64,000 bases of DNA from Amycolatopsis iheyensis (GTDB taxonomy: Bacteria > Actinomycetota > Actinomycetes > Mycobacteriales > Pseudonocardiaceae). Every line of letters begins with the position of its first letter. The stretch's first letter is position 1. The stretch covers positions 62,001 to 126,000 of the forward strand of contig NZ_JAMXQV010000029.1 in the NCBI RefSeq assembly GCF_024703995.1, in the 5' to 3' direction. Of the stretch, positions 1 to 8,643 are shown piece by piece. The notes under the pieces were generated by a model, which saw only the letters and a list, made by a program, of their open reading frames with translations, had not been told where the DNA came from and made no database searches. A program made the translations under genes and the position numbers.

Positions 1-255
1 CCGGAGGAAATCGGCGCGGCGCAGGTGATCGGCGAGCTGGCGGAGGCAATCGAACTGTGCCACGGCACGGTCCTGCTCGACCTCACCCGCTGCCGCATCG
101 ACCGGGACCTCGCCGTCACAGTGGTCCACGAAGCCCGGGTGCAGGCCGGTCAGTGCCGTTGCCGGTTGCGTGTCCTGGCCGGCGATCCGAACGTCGCGGC
201 CGCGGTCACCCGAGCCGCGGCAGAACGCACCGCGCACCCGGTGGGTGTGCGATGA
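1..255 (+). CDS. STAS-like protein, 3' part
   Basis: The reading frame is open from the first base, so the N-terminus lies outside the window. The visible 84 residues contain a strand rich in V and L (GTVLLDLTRCRID) followed by helix-forming stretches. This resembles the second half of a STAS domain, the fold of anti-sigma-factor antagonists. The TGA stop overlaps the ATG of the next gene, a sigma-region-4-like protein, which suggests co-translation and supports a regulatory role. The fold is inferred from short sequence only, and the phosphorylatable Ser/Thr region cannot be identified with certainty. Confidence 0.45.
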   Translation, partial: PEEIGAAQVIGELAEAIELCHGTVLLDLTRCRIDRDLAVTVVHEARVQAGQCRCRLRVLAGDPNVAAAVTRAAAERTAHPVGVR

Positions 256-722
256 CCGCCGTGGCCGGGGCGTCACCGGAGTGGGCACGACCGGTCAAGG
301 TCCCGGCCGCGGACCGGCTCCTGGCGACGACCTACCTCGTGGTCCGGCGATCCGGTCTGCGGGACCGAGCCGTCCACCGAACCTGGCGCAAGGTGCTTCG
401 CCGGCTGGGCACCGACATCGGCGTGGACGACCCGCACGTCCAGGGACACGCTCTCGACGCGATCTGTGCCGAGCTGTCCGGCACCACCGCGCCCGCCGCG
501 CTCGAGGCGGCGGTCGCGGACGCGGTCCTGCTGGACGGAATGCTGTCCTTGCCGCCGAGGCAACGCTTCGCGCTGCACGCGGCCCTGGCCTGGCAATGGT
601 CGGTCACCGACATCGCCACGCACACCGGCTGGACCCGCTGCCAGGTGCACCGGCTCCTGCGTGCCGGCCTGACCACCGTGACCGCGCGCAGCCGGCCATC
701 CGCGCTCGGAACTCCGCCGTGA
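252..722 (+). CDS. Sigma-70 region 4-like HTH protein
   Basis: A 156-residue protein. Its last third (about residues 98-145) reads LPPRQRFALHAAL followed by WSVTDIATHTGWTRCQVHRLL, the pattern of sigma-70 region 4: an LP.RQR.. helix and then a helix-turn-helix that would read a -35 element. A region 2 domain for -10 binding is not evident, so this may be a sigma-like regulator rather than a full ECF factor. The ATG at 252 is chosen because it forms an ATGA overlap with the upstream STAS-like gene. Its own stop overlaps the GTG of the molybdo-enzyme pseudogene, so the three form one transcription unit. The target promoter is unknown. Confidence 0.5.
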   Translation: MTAVAGASPEWARPVKVPAADRLLATTYLVVRRSGLRDRAVHRTWRKVLRRLGTDIGVDDPHVQGHALDAICAELSGTTAPAALEAAVADAVLLDGMLSLPPRQRFALHAALAWQWSVTDIATHTGWTRCQVHRLLRAGLTTVTARSRPSALGTPP

Positions 723-1774
723 CCAGCGGGCCGACCGGTTCCAGCTCGCCCCGCGAACCGGACGAGGCGAGCTACGGCTTCCCGGTCGCGGCGTGGCGGT
801 GGCTGGCCCGGCACCGGCCGCCCGGACCATTCGGCGGACGCGCGTGGCGCAGCCCGCTGCGCGGGCCGTGGCTGACCTCGGTGTTCGGCGCGGCGCTGCT
901 GGTCACGCTGCCGATCGTCATCCTCACCGGGCTTCTGTCCTACCTCGCCTACGGCCCCCAGTTCGGCCAGGCCCTGCCCGCCGGCGTCGGCTGGCTCCGG
1001 CTGCCCCCGCTGACCTGGCCCGCCGAGCCGTCCTGGCTCTACCGGCTCACCCAGGGGCTGCACGTCGGCCTCGGGCTCGTGCTGATCCCGCTCGTGCTGG
1101 CCAAACTGTGGCCGGTCGCCCCGAAGCTGTTCACCTGGCCACCCGCCCGCTCGATCGCCCAAGTGCTGGAACGGCTCTCGCTCCTGCTGCTGGTCGGGGG
1201 CATCCTGTTCGAAATCGCCACCGGCGTGCTCAACATCCAGTACGACTACCTGTTCGGCTTCAGCTTCTACACCGCGCACTACTACGGCACCTGGGTGTTC
1301 ACCGCCGCCTTCCTCGCCCACGTCGCCCTCAAGCTGCCCCGCATGATCCGCGCGCTGCGCTCCCGCTCCTGGCGCGCCGAACTGCGCACCACCCGCGCCG
1401 AGACCCGCCCGGAACCCCTCGATCAAGACGGCCTGGTCGCCCACGATCCCGCGGCACCGACGCTGAGCCGCCGCGGCGCCCTCGCCGTGGTCGGCGGCGG
1501 TGCGCTGCTCGTCTTCGGCCTGACGGCCGGGCAGACCATCGGCGGCATCACCCGCCGGACGGCGCTGCTGCTCCCCCGCGGCCGCGACGTCGGCGACGGC
1601 CCGAACGGCTTCCCCGTCAACCGCACCGCCACCGCCGCCGGCATCGACCCGGCCGCCATCGGTCCTCAGTGGACACTCGAGCTGACCGGTGGGCCCCAGC
1701 CCGTGCGCCTGACCCTCGCGGCGCTGGCCGCGCTGCCCTAGTCCACCGCCGAGCTGCCGATCGCCTGCGTCGAG
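719..1774 (+). pseudogene. Membrane molybdopterin oxidoreductase, truncated
   Basis: Codons 1-340 encode a cytochrome b561-like membrane part with about five hydrophobic segments between residues 50 and 240, then a twin-arginine-like SRRGAL stretch and a further hydrophobic segment, then the start of a sulfite-oxidase/YedY-like Mo-cofactor domain (PQWTLELTG). At 1739 the frame meets TAG where a CAG would fit. Reading on past the stop gives STAELPIACVE, the family signature that contains the Mo-ligating cysteine. Homology ends at the glutamate codon at 1774, so everything after the cysteine is gone. One nonsense change plus a deletion explains this. GTG at 719 overlaps the previous stop. A short expressed membrane protein cannot be excluded. 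Confidence 0.8.
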
Positions 1775-2139
1775 CTCGACCGTCAACCGCACGACCACGG
1801 CCTCCCCGAGCCGGGAAGCCACGACTTCGGCCAGGCCGTTGCAGTCGCCGTTCATGAAACCCCTCGTCGCACGCAAGAGGACTTCCCGTTCGGGAACCGA
1901 AGTTCAGCGTCGCACGGGCGAGCACGCCCCGCAGCGCCGCGCCCGGTACGCCGCCATCATCGACCGGTCGAACACAGAATCCGGGCCGGGCCACCCCAAC
2001 CGACGCACGATGAAGCATTCGATTTCGGATGCGAGAGGACAACTGAACGCGGAGCGTGTTCAGGCAGTAGCGGTCAAATCCTGACCGCTACTTCAGGCAA
2101 AGTGAGGTCAGCTACTCGAACGAACCGCAGGGAGCACCG
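1775..2139 (+). other. Gene-free stretch
   Basis: About 365 bases follow the breakpoint of the molybdo-enzyme relic. Short open frames exist on both strands but none has a credible ribosome site or recognisable protein. The only structure I see is a perfect inverted repeat at 2066-2092. A purine-rich GGGAGC lies 6 bases before the ATG at 2140 and serves the next gene. Confidence 0.5.
2066..2092. promoter_or_regulatory. Perfect 11-bp inverted repeat, candidate operator
   Basis: The arms AGTAGCGGTCA (2066-2076) and TGACCGCTACT (2082-2092) are perfect complements around a 5-base centre, 47 bases upstream of the VOC gene. No T-tract follows, so a rho-independent terminator is less likely than a binding site for a dimeric regulator. 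A short CAGGC direct repeat flanks it. Confidence 0.5.
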
Positions 2140-2652
2140 ATGGCAGTAACCACACTCACCCACCTCAACTTCACCGGCAACGCCCGGTCGGCGCTGGAGT
2201 TCTACCAGTCCGTGTTCGGTGGCCATCTCATGGTCATGGCGCACGGCACTCAGCTCGAGAGCCAGACCGACGACCGCGACACCGGCTACGTGCCGATGGC
2301 CGCGGACGACCCCGACGCCGGCCGCGTCGCCTTCGGCATGGTGGTAGCCGAAAACGGGTTCCGCATCGCCGCCTACGACGTCCTCGGCACCACCGGCACC
2401 AACCCGGCCGGAGGCATCGCCGCACCGCCGGGCCAGGCAGCACCGCGCGCCCGCGGCGTCACCCACACCGAGCCTTTCTTCGTGCTGCTCAACGGCGACT
2501 CCCTCGACGAGCTGACCCCGCTGTGGAACGGCCTGTCCCAGAACGGCACCGTGATCGCCGACCTCGGCCCCGCCCCGTTCGCGCCGGTTTACGGCATGGT
2601 CACCGACCGGTTCGGCATCACCTGGGTCTTCGGCCTCACCCAGGGTGGCTGA
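2140..2652 (+). CDS. VOC family protein (PhnB-like)
   Basis: A 170-residue protein of the vicinal-oxygen-chelate superfamily, PhnB-like subgroup. The opening THLNFTGNARSALEFYQSVF is the typical first beta-alpha unit, and a second half (about residues 105-170) ends in RFGITWVFGL, the usual closing strand. Such cytoplasmic proteins bind small molecules or metals, and the substrate here cannot be predicted. GGGAGC upstream supports the ATG. The gene stands alone behind a strong inverted repeat and converges on the YCII gene, with 9 bases between the stops. Confidence 0.8.
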   Translation: MAVTTLTHLNFTGNARSALEFYQSVFGGHLMVMAHGTQLESQTDDRDTGYVPMAADDPDAGRVAFGMVVAENGFRIAAYDVLGTTGTNPAGGIAAPPGQAAPRARGVTHTEPFFVLLNGDSLDELTPLWNGLSQNGTVIADLGPAPFAPVYGMVTDRFGITWVFGLTQGG

Positions 2653-2661
2653 TCCCGGGGT

Positions 2662-3021
2662 TCAGGCTTCGAACCCCGCCAGCGGCCGTACCTCGATCGG
2701 CACGCCGATCGCGGCCGTCACGCGACCGGCCCACTCCAGGGCGGCGTCGAGGTCCACCGCCTCGACGAGGTAGAAGCCGCCGAGGTGCTCCTTGCCCTCG
2801 GCGAAGGGACCGTCGGTGACCAGCAGTTCGCCGGCGGACTCCCGCACCACCCGCGCCGCTCCGGGTTCGCTGAGACGGGCACTGAAGAGCCACGACCGGG
2901 CCGACTTGAGATCCTTCTCGACCTCGCCGAGGCAGGACATCGACTGGCGCATTTCCTCCTCAGTGGGCGGTTCGCGCACTTCGCCGTCGACGCCGTGCAC
3001 GGACAGCAAGAACTGGGCCAT
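2662..3021 (-). CDS. YCII-related protein
   Basis: A 119-residue cytoplasmic protein with the DGPF/YCII fold: an opening FLLSVHG strand, the diagnostic VTDGPFAEGKEHLGGFYLVE (about residues 70-89), and a closing PIEVRPL strand. The family is often found next to ECF sigma factors in actinobacteria and its biochemical role is unsettled. GGAGGAG lies 7 bases before the ATG, giving a clear start. Upstream on the same strand is a broken DinB-family gene, so this may once have been a two-gene unit. Confidence 0.85.
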   Translation of the reverse strand: MAQFLLSVHGVDGEVREPPTEEEMRQSMSCLGEVEKDLKSARSWLFSARLSEPGAARVVRESAGELLVTDGPFAEGKEHLGGFYLVEAVDLDAALEWAGRVTAAIGVPIEVRPLAGFEA

Positions 3022-3174
3022 GACATCGCTCCTCCCGACGGACCTCTGCCGCCGCTCACCGTCGATACGAACGAGCGTGACCCGGATCGACAGGTCTCAC
3101 CGAGCTGTTTCGCCAGTGTCCGGCACGGCTGGCCACAAGCGAAGCGGCGCGGGCATCCGCGCCGAGATCGACGA

Positions 3175-3412
3175 CAGGCCCGCATTCAGCAGCCGGATCG
3201 CCCGCGGTCCGGCAGCCGGCCGAAGACGCGGACGAGAACGAGCAGTGCCCGGACAATCTGGTAACCGAAAACCAGGTGGAACAACAGTTGCTGATTCGTC
3301 CACCTGGTTCCCTCCGACGGCCGGCGAAGATCCTCCGGAGTCCGCCGTCCACGAGTTCATGAAACGCCGCCCGATCCTTCTCCCACTGCTCGTGCACTGC
3401 CTGACGATCCAT
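3175..3412 (-). pseudogene. DinB-superfamily protein relic
   Basis: A good start survives at 3412 (GGGAGGGCGG before ATG), followed by MDRQAVHEQWEKDRAAFHEL, a typical opening for a DinB/YfiT-like four-helix protein. The frame then shifts near 3343. In the next frame one reads TPEDLRRPSEGTRWTN, then QQLLFHLVFGYQIVRALL and VRVFGRLPD, which is the expected continuation with its metal-ligand-bearing helix. A second shift before 3193 moves the signal to a third frame (RLLNAG), after which homology fades. Two frameshifts in under 250 bases and a missing 3' part mark a dead gene. The family assignment rests on the helix pattern. Confidence 0.7.
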
Positions 3413-3683
3413 CGTTCCGCCCTCCCCACATACGGAGTTCGCAGCGGTCAAGCGTCGCACACGCGGCAAGACGATCGACGAAATGCTCGCACGACCGCCG
3501 CATTCGCAGCGCAAACGGGGTCCCACTGCCGCGTTCGCGGAGGCCCGACCGATAACATCGATCATCTCCGATCGATTACGACATTCGTTGCTAGGAAACG
3601 GTTCCGACACTCTCTAGTGTGGATCGACGTGTGTCGATGGAGTCGCGCGCTGTGCCCGTTTCGTCTTCTGGGGGTAGGTCCTT
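3413..3683. promoter_or_regulatory. Promoter region of the Mo oxidoreductase
   Basis: Two copies of ATCGAT (3557-3562 and 3571-3576) lie 8 bases apart, and a TAGTGT hexamer (3615-3620) could be a -10 element. Immediately after it comes the inverted repeat ATCGAC-GTGT-GTCGAT (3623-3638), the same dyad found before the ArsR-GNAT gene and, with one change, before the ArsP gene. GGGGGTAGG precedes the ATG at 3684. The placement suggests repression by an arsenic-responsive regulator, which is inference. Confidence 0.55.
3623..3638. promoter_or_regulatory. ATCGAC-N4-GTCGAT dyad, copy 1
   Basis: A perfect 6-bp dyad with a 4-base spacer (GTGT), directly downstream of the TAGTGT hexamer, so binding here would block transcription start. 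The same arms and spacing recur at 7054-7069. Confidence 0.6.
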
Positions 3684-6177
3684 ATGGACGATTTCACCGG
3701 TCTGTCACGCAGAGGTTTCGTACAAGGCGCCGTCATCAGCGGCGCCTCCCTGTTCGTCAACCCGGCGCTCGCCGCCGCTGACCCCGGCTCGGCGGAGATC
3801 CCGAAAGCCGGACGCCCAACCGGTGGGGAGCTCAGCTTCACCACCGACTCCGCCGCGCTGCACCCGGACACCGTGGTCTCCACGGCCTGCCAGTTCTGCA
3901 ACTCGAACTGCCGCCTCAAGGTCGGCCTCCGGGCCGGGCGGGTCATCAGCGTCTCCGGCGATCCGGATGACCCGGTACAGGCCGGGAACTTCTGCGTGAA
4001 GGCGTCGATGATGCCGGAGCTGGCCTACAGCCCGCTCAGGTTGAGCACTCCCCTGCGCCGCGTGTCCGGCGCCAAGGGGTCGAAGGACTCGAAGTTCGAG
4101 CCGATCTCCTGGGACGACGCCCTCGACCTCGTCGCCGACCGGCTCCTGCAGCTGCGCGACAGCGGCCAGGTCAAGACCATCGCCAATCGGACCACCGGGC
4201 GGCTCCCCCGTGGCACCGGCTCGCTGGTCGCGCGGCTGTTCGCGCTGCTCGGCAGCCCGAACAACACCGACGTCGGCCCCGTCTGCAACGACGCCGGCGG
4301 GAACGCTCTCGCCGCCACCTTCGGGCTTGGCAACTTCACCAACGGCTATGGCGTCGACGCCGCCACCGGGCGCGAAGACCTCGGCGCCGCCCAGTACTTC
4401 CTCTTCCTCGGCACCAATCAGGCCGAGACGCACCCGGTCACCTTCGACTACCTGCTCAGAAGCAGAGCGAAAACCAAGGCGAAGCTGGTCGTCGTCGATC
4501 CGCGGCGGACGCCGACCGGCGCGGCCGCCGACACCTGGATCGCCCCGAAGCCGCACACCGACTCCGCGCTCGTGCTCGGCATGCTCCAGCACATCATCGT
4601 CCGCAACCTCCACGACAAGGTGTTCGTGCAACGCTGGGTGCTCGGGTTCGCCGAGCTGCGCGACCACGTCAAGGACTACACCCCGGACTGGGCCGCCGGC
4701 GTCACCGGCGTGCCCGCCGCGACGATCCGGCAGCTCGCCGAGGACTACGCCACGGCCAAGCCCGCCGCGATCTTCTGCAACGCCGGGATCTCCCACCAGC
4801 TCGGCGCCTTCGACACCTACCGCGTCCTGACCTTCCTGGCCGCGATCACCGGCAACATCGGCGTCCCGGGCGGCGGCTGCAACTTTCATGCACAACACCT
4901 GGCCCGGCGACCTGCGCCTGCCCGAGCTCACGGTCAGCACGCCGCCGCTGGAGCAGGCGCTGCCGGTCGGGCCGGACTACTTCGCCGAGTCCATCCTCAC
5001 CGGCCGCCCGTACCCGCTGAAGGCCCTCATCACCGAGGGCAACCCGCTCATCTCGTCAGCGAACACGAACAAGGTGCGCGCGGCGTTCAAGAAGCTGGAC
5101 TTCTACGTCTACACCGGCCTGTTCATGGAGGAAGCGGCCTACTACGCCGACGTCATCCTGCCGGTCACCAGCGGCCTGGAGCTCGACGGCGTCTACATGC
5201 GACGCGACGACCGTGCGATCCGCTGGCAGCACGCCGCGGTGCCGCGGGTCGGGCAGTCCAAGCCGGACTGGGAGATCTGGATCGACCTCGCCCACGCCTT
5301 CGGCCGCCGCGACCGCAAGAAGCCCACCAGCTACTGGACCGACGCGTTCCCCCAGAGCTGGAAGGACTACTCGAAGCTGTGGGCGGAGTTCGTGAAGCAC
5401 ACCCCGGCGATGGGCGGGATGACGCAGGAGCGGATGGACGCCCGCGCCGAGCCGCTGCGCTGGCCGTGCCCGAGCCCGTCGCACCCCGGCGTGAGCACTC
5501 TCTACCTGGACCACCCCTCCTGGTACGAAGCGGCGGCCGCGCTCGGCGCGCCGGGCAAGCGGTTCCTCACCCCGAGCGGGAACGTCGAGATCTTCACCCC
5601 CGAGCTGGACCGCAAGCTCGCCGCATCCGGCCACCGGGCGCTGCCGGTCTTCTACACCCACCCCGAGGTGACCGGCGCGAACCCGACGATCGCCTACGAG
5701 CCCGGGTTCGTCACCAACCCGGTCAACCCGCAGGCGGTGACGCACAAGGTCCGCCTCGGCGTCCCGGGCTCGGACGCGGTGCACCGGGACTTCCCGCTGA
5801 TGGGCATGACCGGACGGCCGAGCGTCGTGCACTTCGCGAGCGTGACGCACTGGACGCCGACCGGCGAGCAGCTCAACGGGATCCGCCTGGTCCAGGTGCA
5901 CCCCGACACCGCGCGGCGGTTCGGGATCGGCGACCGCGACACCGTCGTGGTGGAGAGCCCGCGAGGGAAGGTGACCGGGACGGCGTTGTTCTGGCCGGCG
6001 ATCCGGCCGGACACGATCTTCGTGCCCAACACCTTCGGCCCGGCCCAGCAGGTCGGCGACCAGTTCGGCGACCCGCGCTACGAGGCCGCCAACGGGCTGG
6101 TCGACGACGGCCTCTACGACAACCTGTCCGGCCAGCAGGCGTACAAGTGCTTCGCCTGCCGGATCAGCAAGGCCTGA
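3684..6177 (+). pseudogene. Tat-exported molybdopterin oxidoreductase, frameshifted
   Basis: With one frame correction this is an 830-residue catalytic subunit of the DMSO-reductase family. It starts with a Tat signal (SRRGFVQGAVISG, residues 8-20), so it would act outside the membrane. A [4Fe-4S] motif C69-x2-C72-x3-C76-x27-C104 is followed by K106. C201 in GPVCNDAGG is the likely Mo ligand, as in PsrA/ArrA-type enzymes. At 4884-4886 there is one T too many (AACTTTCATG where AACTTCATG keeps frame): frame 0 runs to N400-F401 and the rest continues from 4888. This is either a real inactivating insertion or a sequence error. No iron-sulfur or membrane partner subunit follows. The neighbouring arsenic genes and the shared operator suggest arsenic as substrate, but sulfur oxyanions are equally possible. 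Confidence 0.75.
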
Positions 6178-6181
6178 GCGT

Positions 6182-7024
6182 TCAGAGCTGGGAGGCGCGG
6201 CGCCGTTCGAGCAGGACGGTGTCTCGCCACCGGCCGTCCAGCTCGCCGATGCGCTCGCGGATGCCGACGGTGCGGAACCCGGCGCCGTGGTGCAGGGCGA
6301 CGCTGTTGCGGTTTTCGGGGAAGATCGACGTCTGCAGCGTCCACAGCTCGCCCTCGTCGGCGGCGGCGACCAGGTGGTGCATGAGGGCCTTCCCGACGCC
6401 GCGGCCGCGGAACTTCTCCCCCACGTACACCGAGGTCTCGGCGACCCCGGCGTAGCAGTCGCGAGTGGACACCGACCCGGCTGCGGCCCAGCCGGCGATC
6501 TGCCCGTCGACCTCGGCGATCCAGCGGTGTCCGCGCAGCCACTTGGCCTCCAGCTCGGCGCGCGGCGGGACCTCGGTTTCGAAGGTCGCGTCGCCGGTGG
6601 CGATGCCCTCACCGTAGATGCGCCGCACGGCCGGCCAATCTTTGGCGCGCAGCGGCCGGATGGTGACGTCCGGGACGAGGTCGCCGGGCTCGGTGGGCTT
6701 GGGTGCGAGCAGACCCATCACGACGTCGGCGGCGTGCGGGAGGCTCACCGCGCAGGAGGCGTTGACCGACACGAGAGTGGCGGTGCCGACCTTGCGCAAC
6801 CGCACGAAACCGACGTCGGCGAGCTTGCGGACGTGGTGGGAACAGTTGGACTGGCTGATCGCCATCTGCTCGGTGATCTCCCCGATGGTGACGGCCTTGC
6901 CCGCGGCCGCGACGGCGTGCAGGATCCGCACCCGCGTGGTGTCGGCGAGGCACGCGAACCATTCGGCGTAGGTCGCGGCGTCCTCGACGGGCAGCAGCGC
7001 AGCGTCCGGCGCGGTCGTCGTCAT
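6182..7024 (-). CDS. ArsR-GNAT (ArsN-like) fusion protein
   Basis: Two domains in 280 residues. Residues about 15-100 are an ArsR winged helix (TRVRILHAVA, then EITEQMAISQSNCSHHVRKL). Residues about 120-275 are a GNAT acetyltransferase of the phosphinothricin/ArsN type (TIRPLRAKDWPAVRRIY, then GRGVGKALM for acetyl-CoA, SIFPENRNSVALH, GFRTVGIRER). ArsN1-type enzymes are known to acetylate arsinothricin and so protect producers. The fusion would let one protein sense arsenic and inactivate the toxin. A cysteine in NASCAVSLP sits where the other ArsR of this operon has HSCEVGLP. ATG 7024 is preferred, and a GTG at 7042 would add six residues. The dyad at 7054-7069 implies autoregulation. Confidence 0.85.
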   Translation of the reverse strand: MTTTAPDAALLPVEDAATYAEWFACLADTTRVRILHAVAAAGKAVTIGEITEQMAISQSNCSHHVRKLADVGFVRLRKVGTATLVSVNASCAVSLPHAADVVMGLLAPKPTEPGDLVPDVTIRPLRAKDWPAVRRIYGEGIATGDATFETEVPPRAELEAKWLRGHRWIAEVDGQIAGWAAAGSVSTRDCYAGVAETSVYVGEKFRGRGVGKALMHHLVAAADEGELWTLQTSIFPENRNSVALHHGAGFRTVGIRERIGELDGRWRDTVLLERRRASQL

Positions 7025-7053
7025 ACCCCGATTGTGCCTCACCCGGGTGAGGG

Positions 7054-7069
7054 ATCGACGGCCGTCGAT
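7054..7069. promoter_or_regulatory. ATCGAC-N4-GTCGAT dyad, copy 2
   Basis: Arms ATCGAC (7054-7059) and GTCGAT (7064-7069) with a GGCC centre, between the ATP-grasp stop and the ArsR-GNAT start and 30 bases before the latter's ATG. Arms and spacing match copy 1 at 3623 exactly. Likely the operator for the ArsR-GNAT gene. Confidence 0.65.
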
Positions 7070-7072
7070 GGT

Positions 7073-8287
7073 TCAGCTGCTGTGCAGCTCGACGAGCTCC
7101 TCGGCGTCAGCCAGGTCGGCGACCACCTGGCTGTGGTCGTCGCCGACGGCGATGACGTGTCCGTAGCGGGCGAGGTAGGCCCTCGGCGGGAGGGCGAGCT
7201 TCGTGCCGGGCCCGGCGGTGCCGAGGGCCTCGTGGACAGTGGGTCCGAACCGCTCGGGGTGCACCGCGGTGGCGGCTACCTCGCAGTCGTGGGCCGGGTA
7301 GAGGAAGCGGATCGCGGCGGTCCGGCGCAGCGGGCGCCGCGGGGCCGGTGGGCGGCCGACGGCGACCTGACCAGCGGCGACGACCGGGTCGGCGCCGCCG
7401 GCGAGGATGCCGAGCCGCGGGATGAAGTCGCCGCCGAGGCGAGCGTTGATCTCGACCAGACGCGGCCCGCGCGGCGTCAGCTTGAACTCGGTGTGGGTGG
7501 CGCCGTGGGTGAAGCCGATGCCCTTGTGGACCTGGTCGAGCTGGTCGAGCAGCGCGGCGTCTTCGAACAGCGGGTCGTCCGCGTCGACGACGTGGCCGGT
7601 CTCCTCGAAGAACGGCTCGAAGCCGGTCTGCTTGCGGGCGATCACCAGGGGGTGGCAGACGCCCTGGTCGACGACGGCGTCGACGCTGATCTCGGGCCCG
7701 GTGAGCAGCTGCTCGACCAGCACGTCCGCGTCGTACCGCGGCACGCCGGGCCAGGACGCTCCGGCGGCCGCGGTGAACGCCTCGGCGACCTGCTCGGCGG
7801 TGTCGGCGCGCAGGACGCCGAGGCTGCCGGCCAGGCCGCGGGCCTTGACCACCACCGGGTAGCCGATGTTCCCGGCCGCGGCGACGGCGTCCTCGGCCGA
7901 GGCGACCGGGCGGGACGTCGGCTGAGGGACCCCCGCCTCGGCGAGCACGGCCCGGGTCGAGGCCTTGTCCCGGCACGCCTGGACGGCTTCGGGCGGGCTG
8001 CCTGGGAGTCCGGCCTCCTGTGCGAAGGCGGCGACCGCGGTGACCAGGGATTCGTCGTAGGTGAGCACGCCGTCGGGCCGGAACTCGAGCTCGCGCACAG
8101 CCGACGCCAGCGCGTCCGGCGAACGGGTGTCGACGACGGTGACGCCGTCGACGTGTTCGGTCTGCCAGGTCGGCTCGACCGAGTCGAGCAGCCACAGCCG
8201 GAAGTGCGGCCGCAGCGCGGCGAGGATGTACTCGCGGTAGCGGCGGTCCCCGCTGCCGACCAGCAACAGCGCCGGGTGCTCGGTCAC
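7073..8287 (-). CDS. ATP-grasp ligase
   Basis: A 404-residue ATP-grasp enzyme: N-terminal Rossmann-like part (LLLVGSGDRRYREYIL), central ATP-grasp core (YPVVVKARGLAGSLGV, about residues 140-156) and the metal-binding EFKLTPRGPRLVEINARLGG (about residues 265-285). The layout fits L-amino-acid ligases and carboxylate-amine ligases, which join an amino acid carboxylate to an amine through an acyl phosphate. GTG 8287 forms a GTGA overlap with the ArsR stop, so it belongs to the arsL-arsM operon. In that context an amino-acid-like organoarsenical is an attractive substrate, which is inference. Phosphonate and dipeptide antibiotic pathways use comparable ligases. Confidence 0.85.
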   Translation of the reverse strand: MTEHPALLLVGSGDRRYREYILAALRPHFRLWLLDSVEPTWQTEHVDGVTVVDTRSPDALASAVRELEFRPDGVLTYDESLVTAVAAFAQEAGLPGSPPEAVQACRDKASTRAVLAEAGVPQPTSRPVASAEDAVAAAGNIGYPVVVKARGLAGSLGVLRADTAEQVAEAFTAAAGASWPGVPRYDADVLVEQLLTGPEISVDAVVDQGVCHPLVIARKQTGFEPFFEETGHVVDADDPLFEDAALLDQLDQVHKGIGFTHGATHTEFKLTPRGPRLVEINARLGGDFIPRLGILAGGADPVVAAGQVAVGRPPAPRRPLRRTAAIRFLYPAHDCEVAATAVHPERFGPTVHEALGTAGPGTKLALPPRAYLARYGHVIAVGDDHSQVVADLADAEELVELHSS

Positions 8288-8634
8288 GACGTCCTTTCCA
8301 GCGGAATCGGATCGTTCCCGTCGCGGGTGGCCAGCAGGCCGAGGACGACGTTGGCGGCGGTGGGCAGGCCGACTTCGCAGCTGTGGTTGATCGCGTAGAG
8401 GATGCTGGTCCCGGCTCGGCGGCGGGTCACGAACCGGACCTGGGACAGGATCTTCAGGTGGTGCGAGACGGTGGGCTGGGAGATGCCGAGGTGGTCCACG
8501 ATCGCGCCGACGGGAACCGGGTCACGTTGCTGGGCCAGGAAGTGCACGATCATGACCCGGTTCGCGTCCGACAGCGCGTGGAACCAGCGGGCGTAGGACT
8601 CGGCGGTCTCCCGCTCCAGCTTGTGCTCGCTCAC
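8284..8634 (-). CDS. ArsR-family repressor
   Basis: A 116-residue winged-helix protein with ALSDANRVMIVHFLA and the recognition region VDHLGISQPTVSHHLKIL. It lacks the classical CVC metal motif of the DNA-binding helix. A single cysteine in INHSCEVGLPTAANVVLGLL matches the position of the NASCAVSLP cysteine in the ArsR-GNAT fusion, so the two regulators are sisters with a non-classical sensing site. The stop overlaps the ATP-grasp start, and the GTG at 8634 sits directly behind GGGGGA, unusually close. It is probably the autoregulator of the biosynthetic operon. Confidence 0.85.
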   Translation of the reverse strand: MSEHKLERETAESYARWFHALSDANRVMIVHFLAQQRDPVPVGAIVDHLGISQPTVSHHLKILSQVRFVTRRRAGTSILYAINHSCEVGLPTAANVVLGLLATRDGNDPIPLERTS

Positions 8635-8643
8635 TCCCCCAGG

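Noticed and set aside
1839..2084. A short plus-strand frame after the molybdo-enzyme relic
   Set aside because: No ribosome site, low-complexity translation and no recognisable family. It is treated as gene-free.
3684..4890. Reading the molybdo-enzyme as arsenite oxidase AioA
   Set aside because: AioA large subunits have a [3Fe-4S] motif with serine at the fourth position and no Tat signal of their own. Here all four cysteines, C-x27-C spacing and a Tat signal are present.
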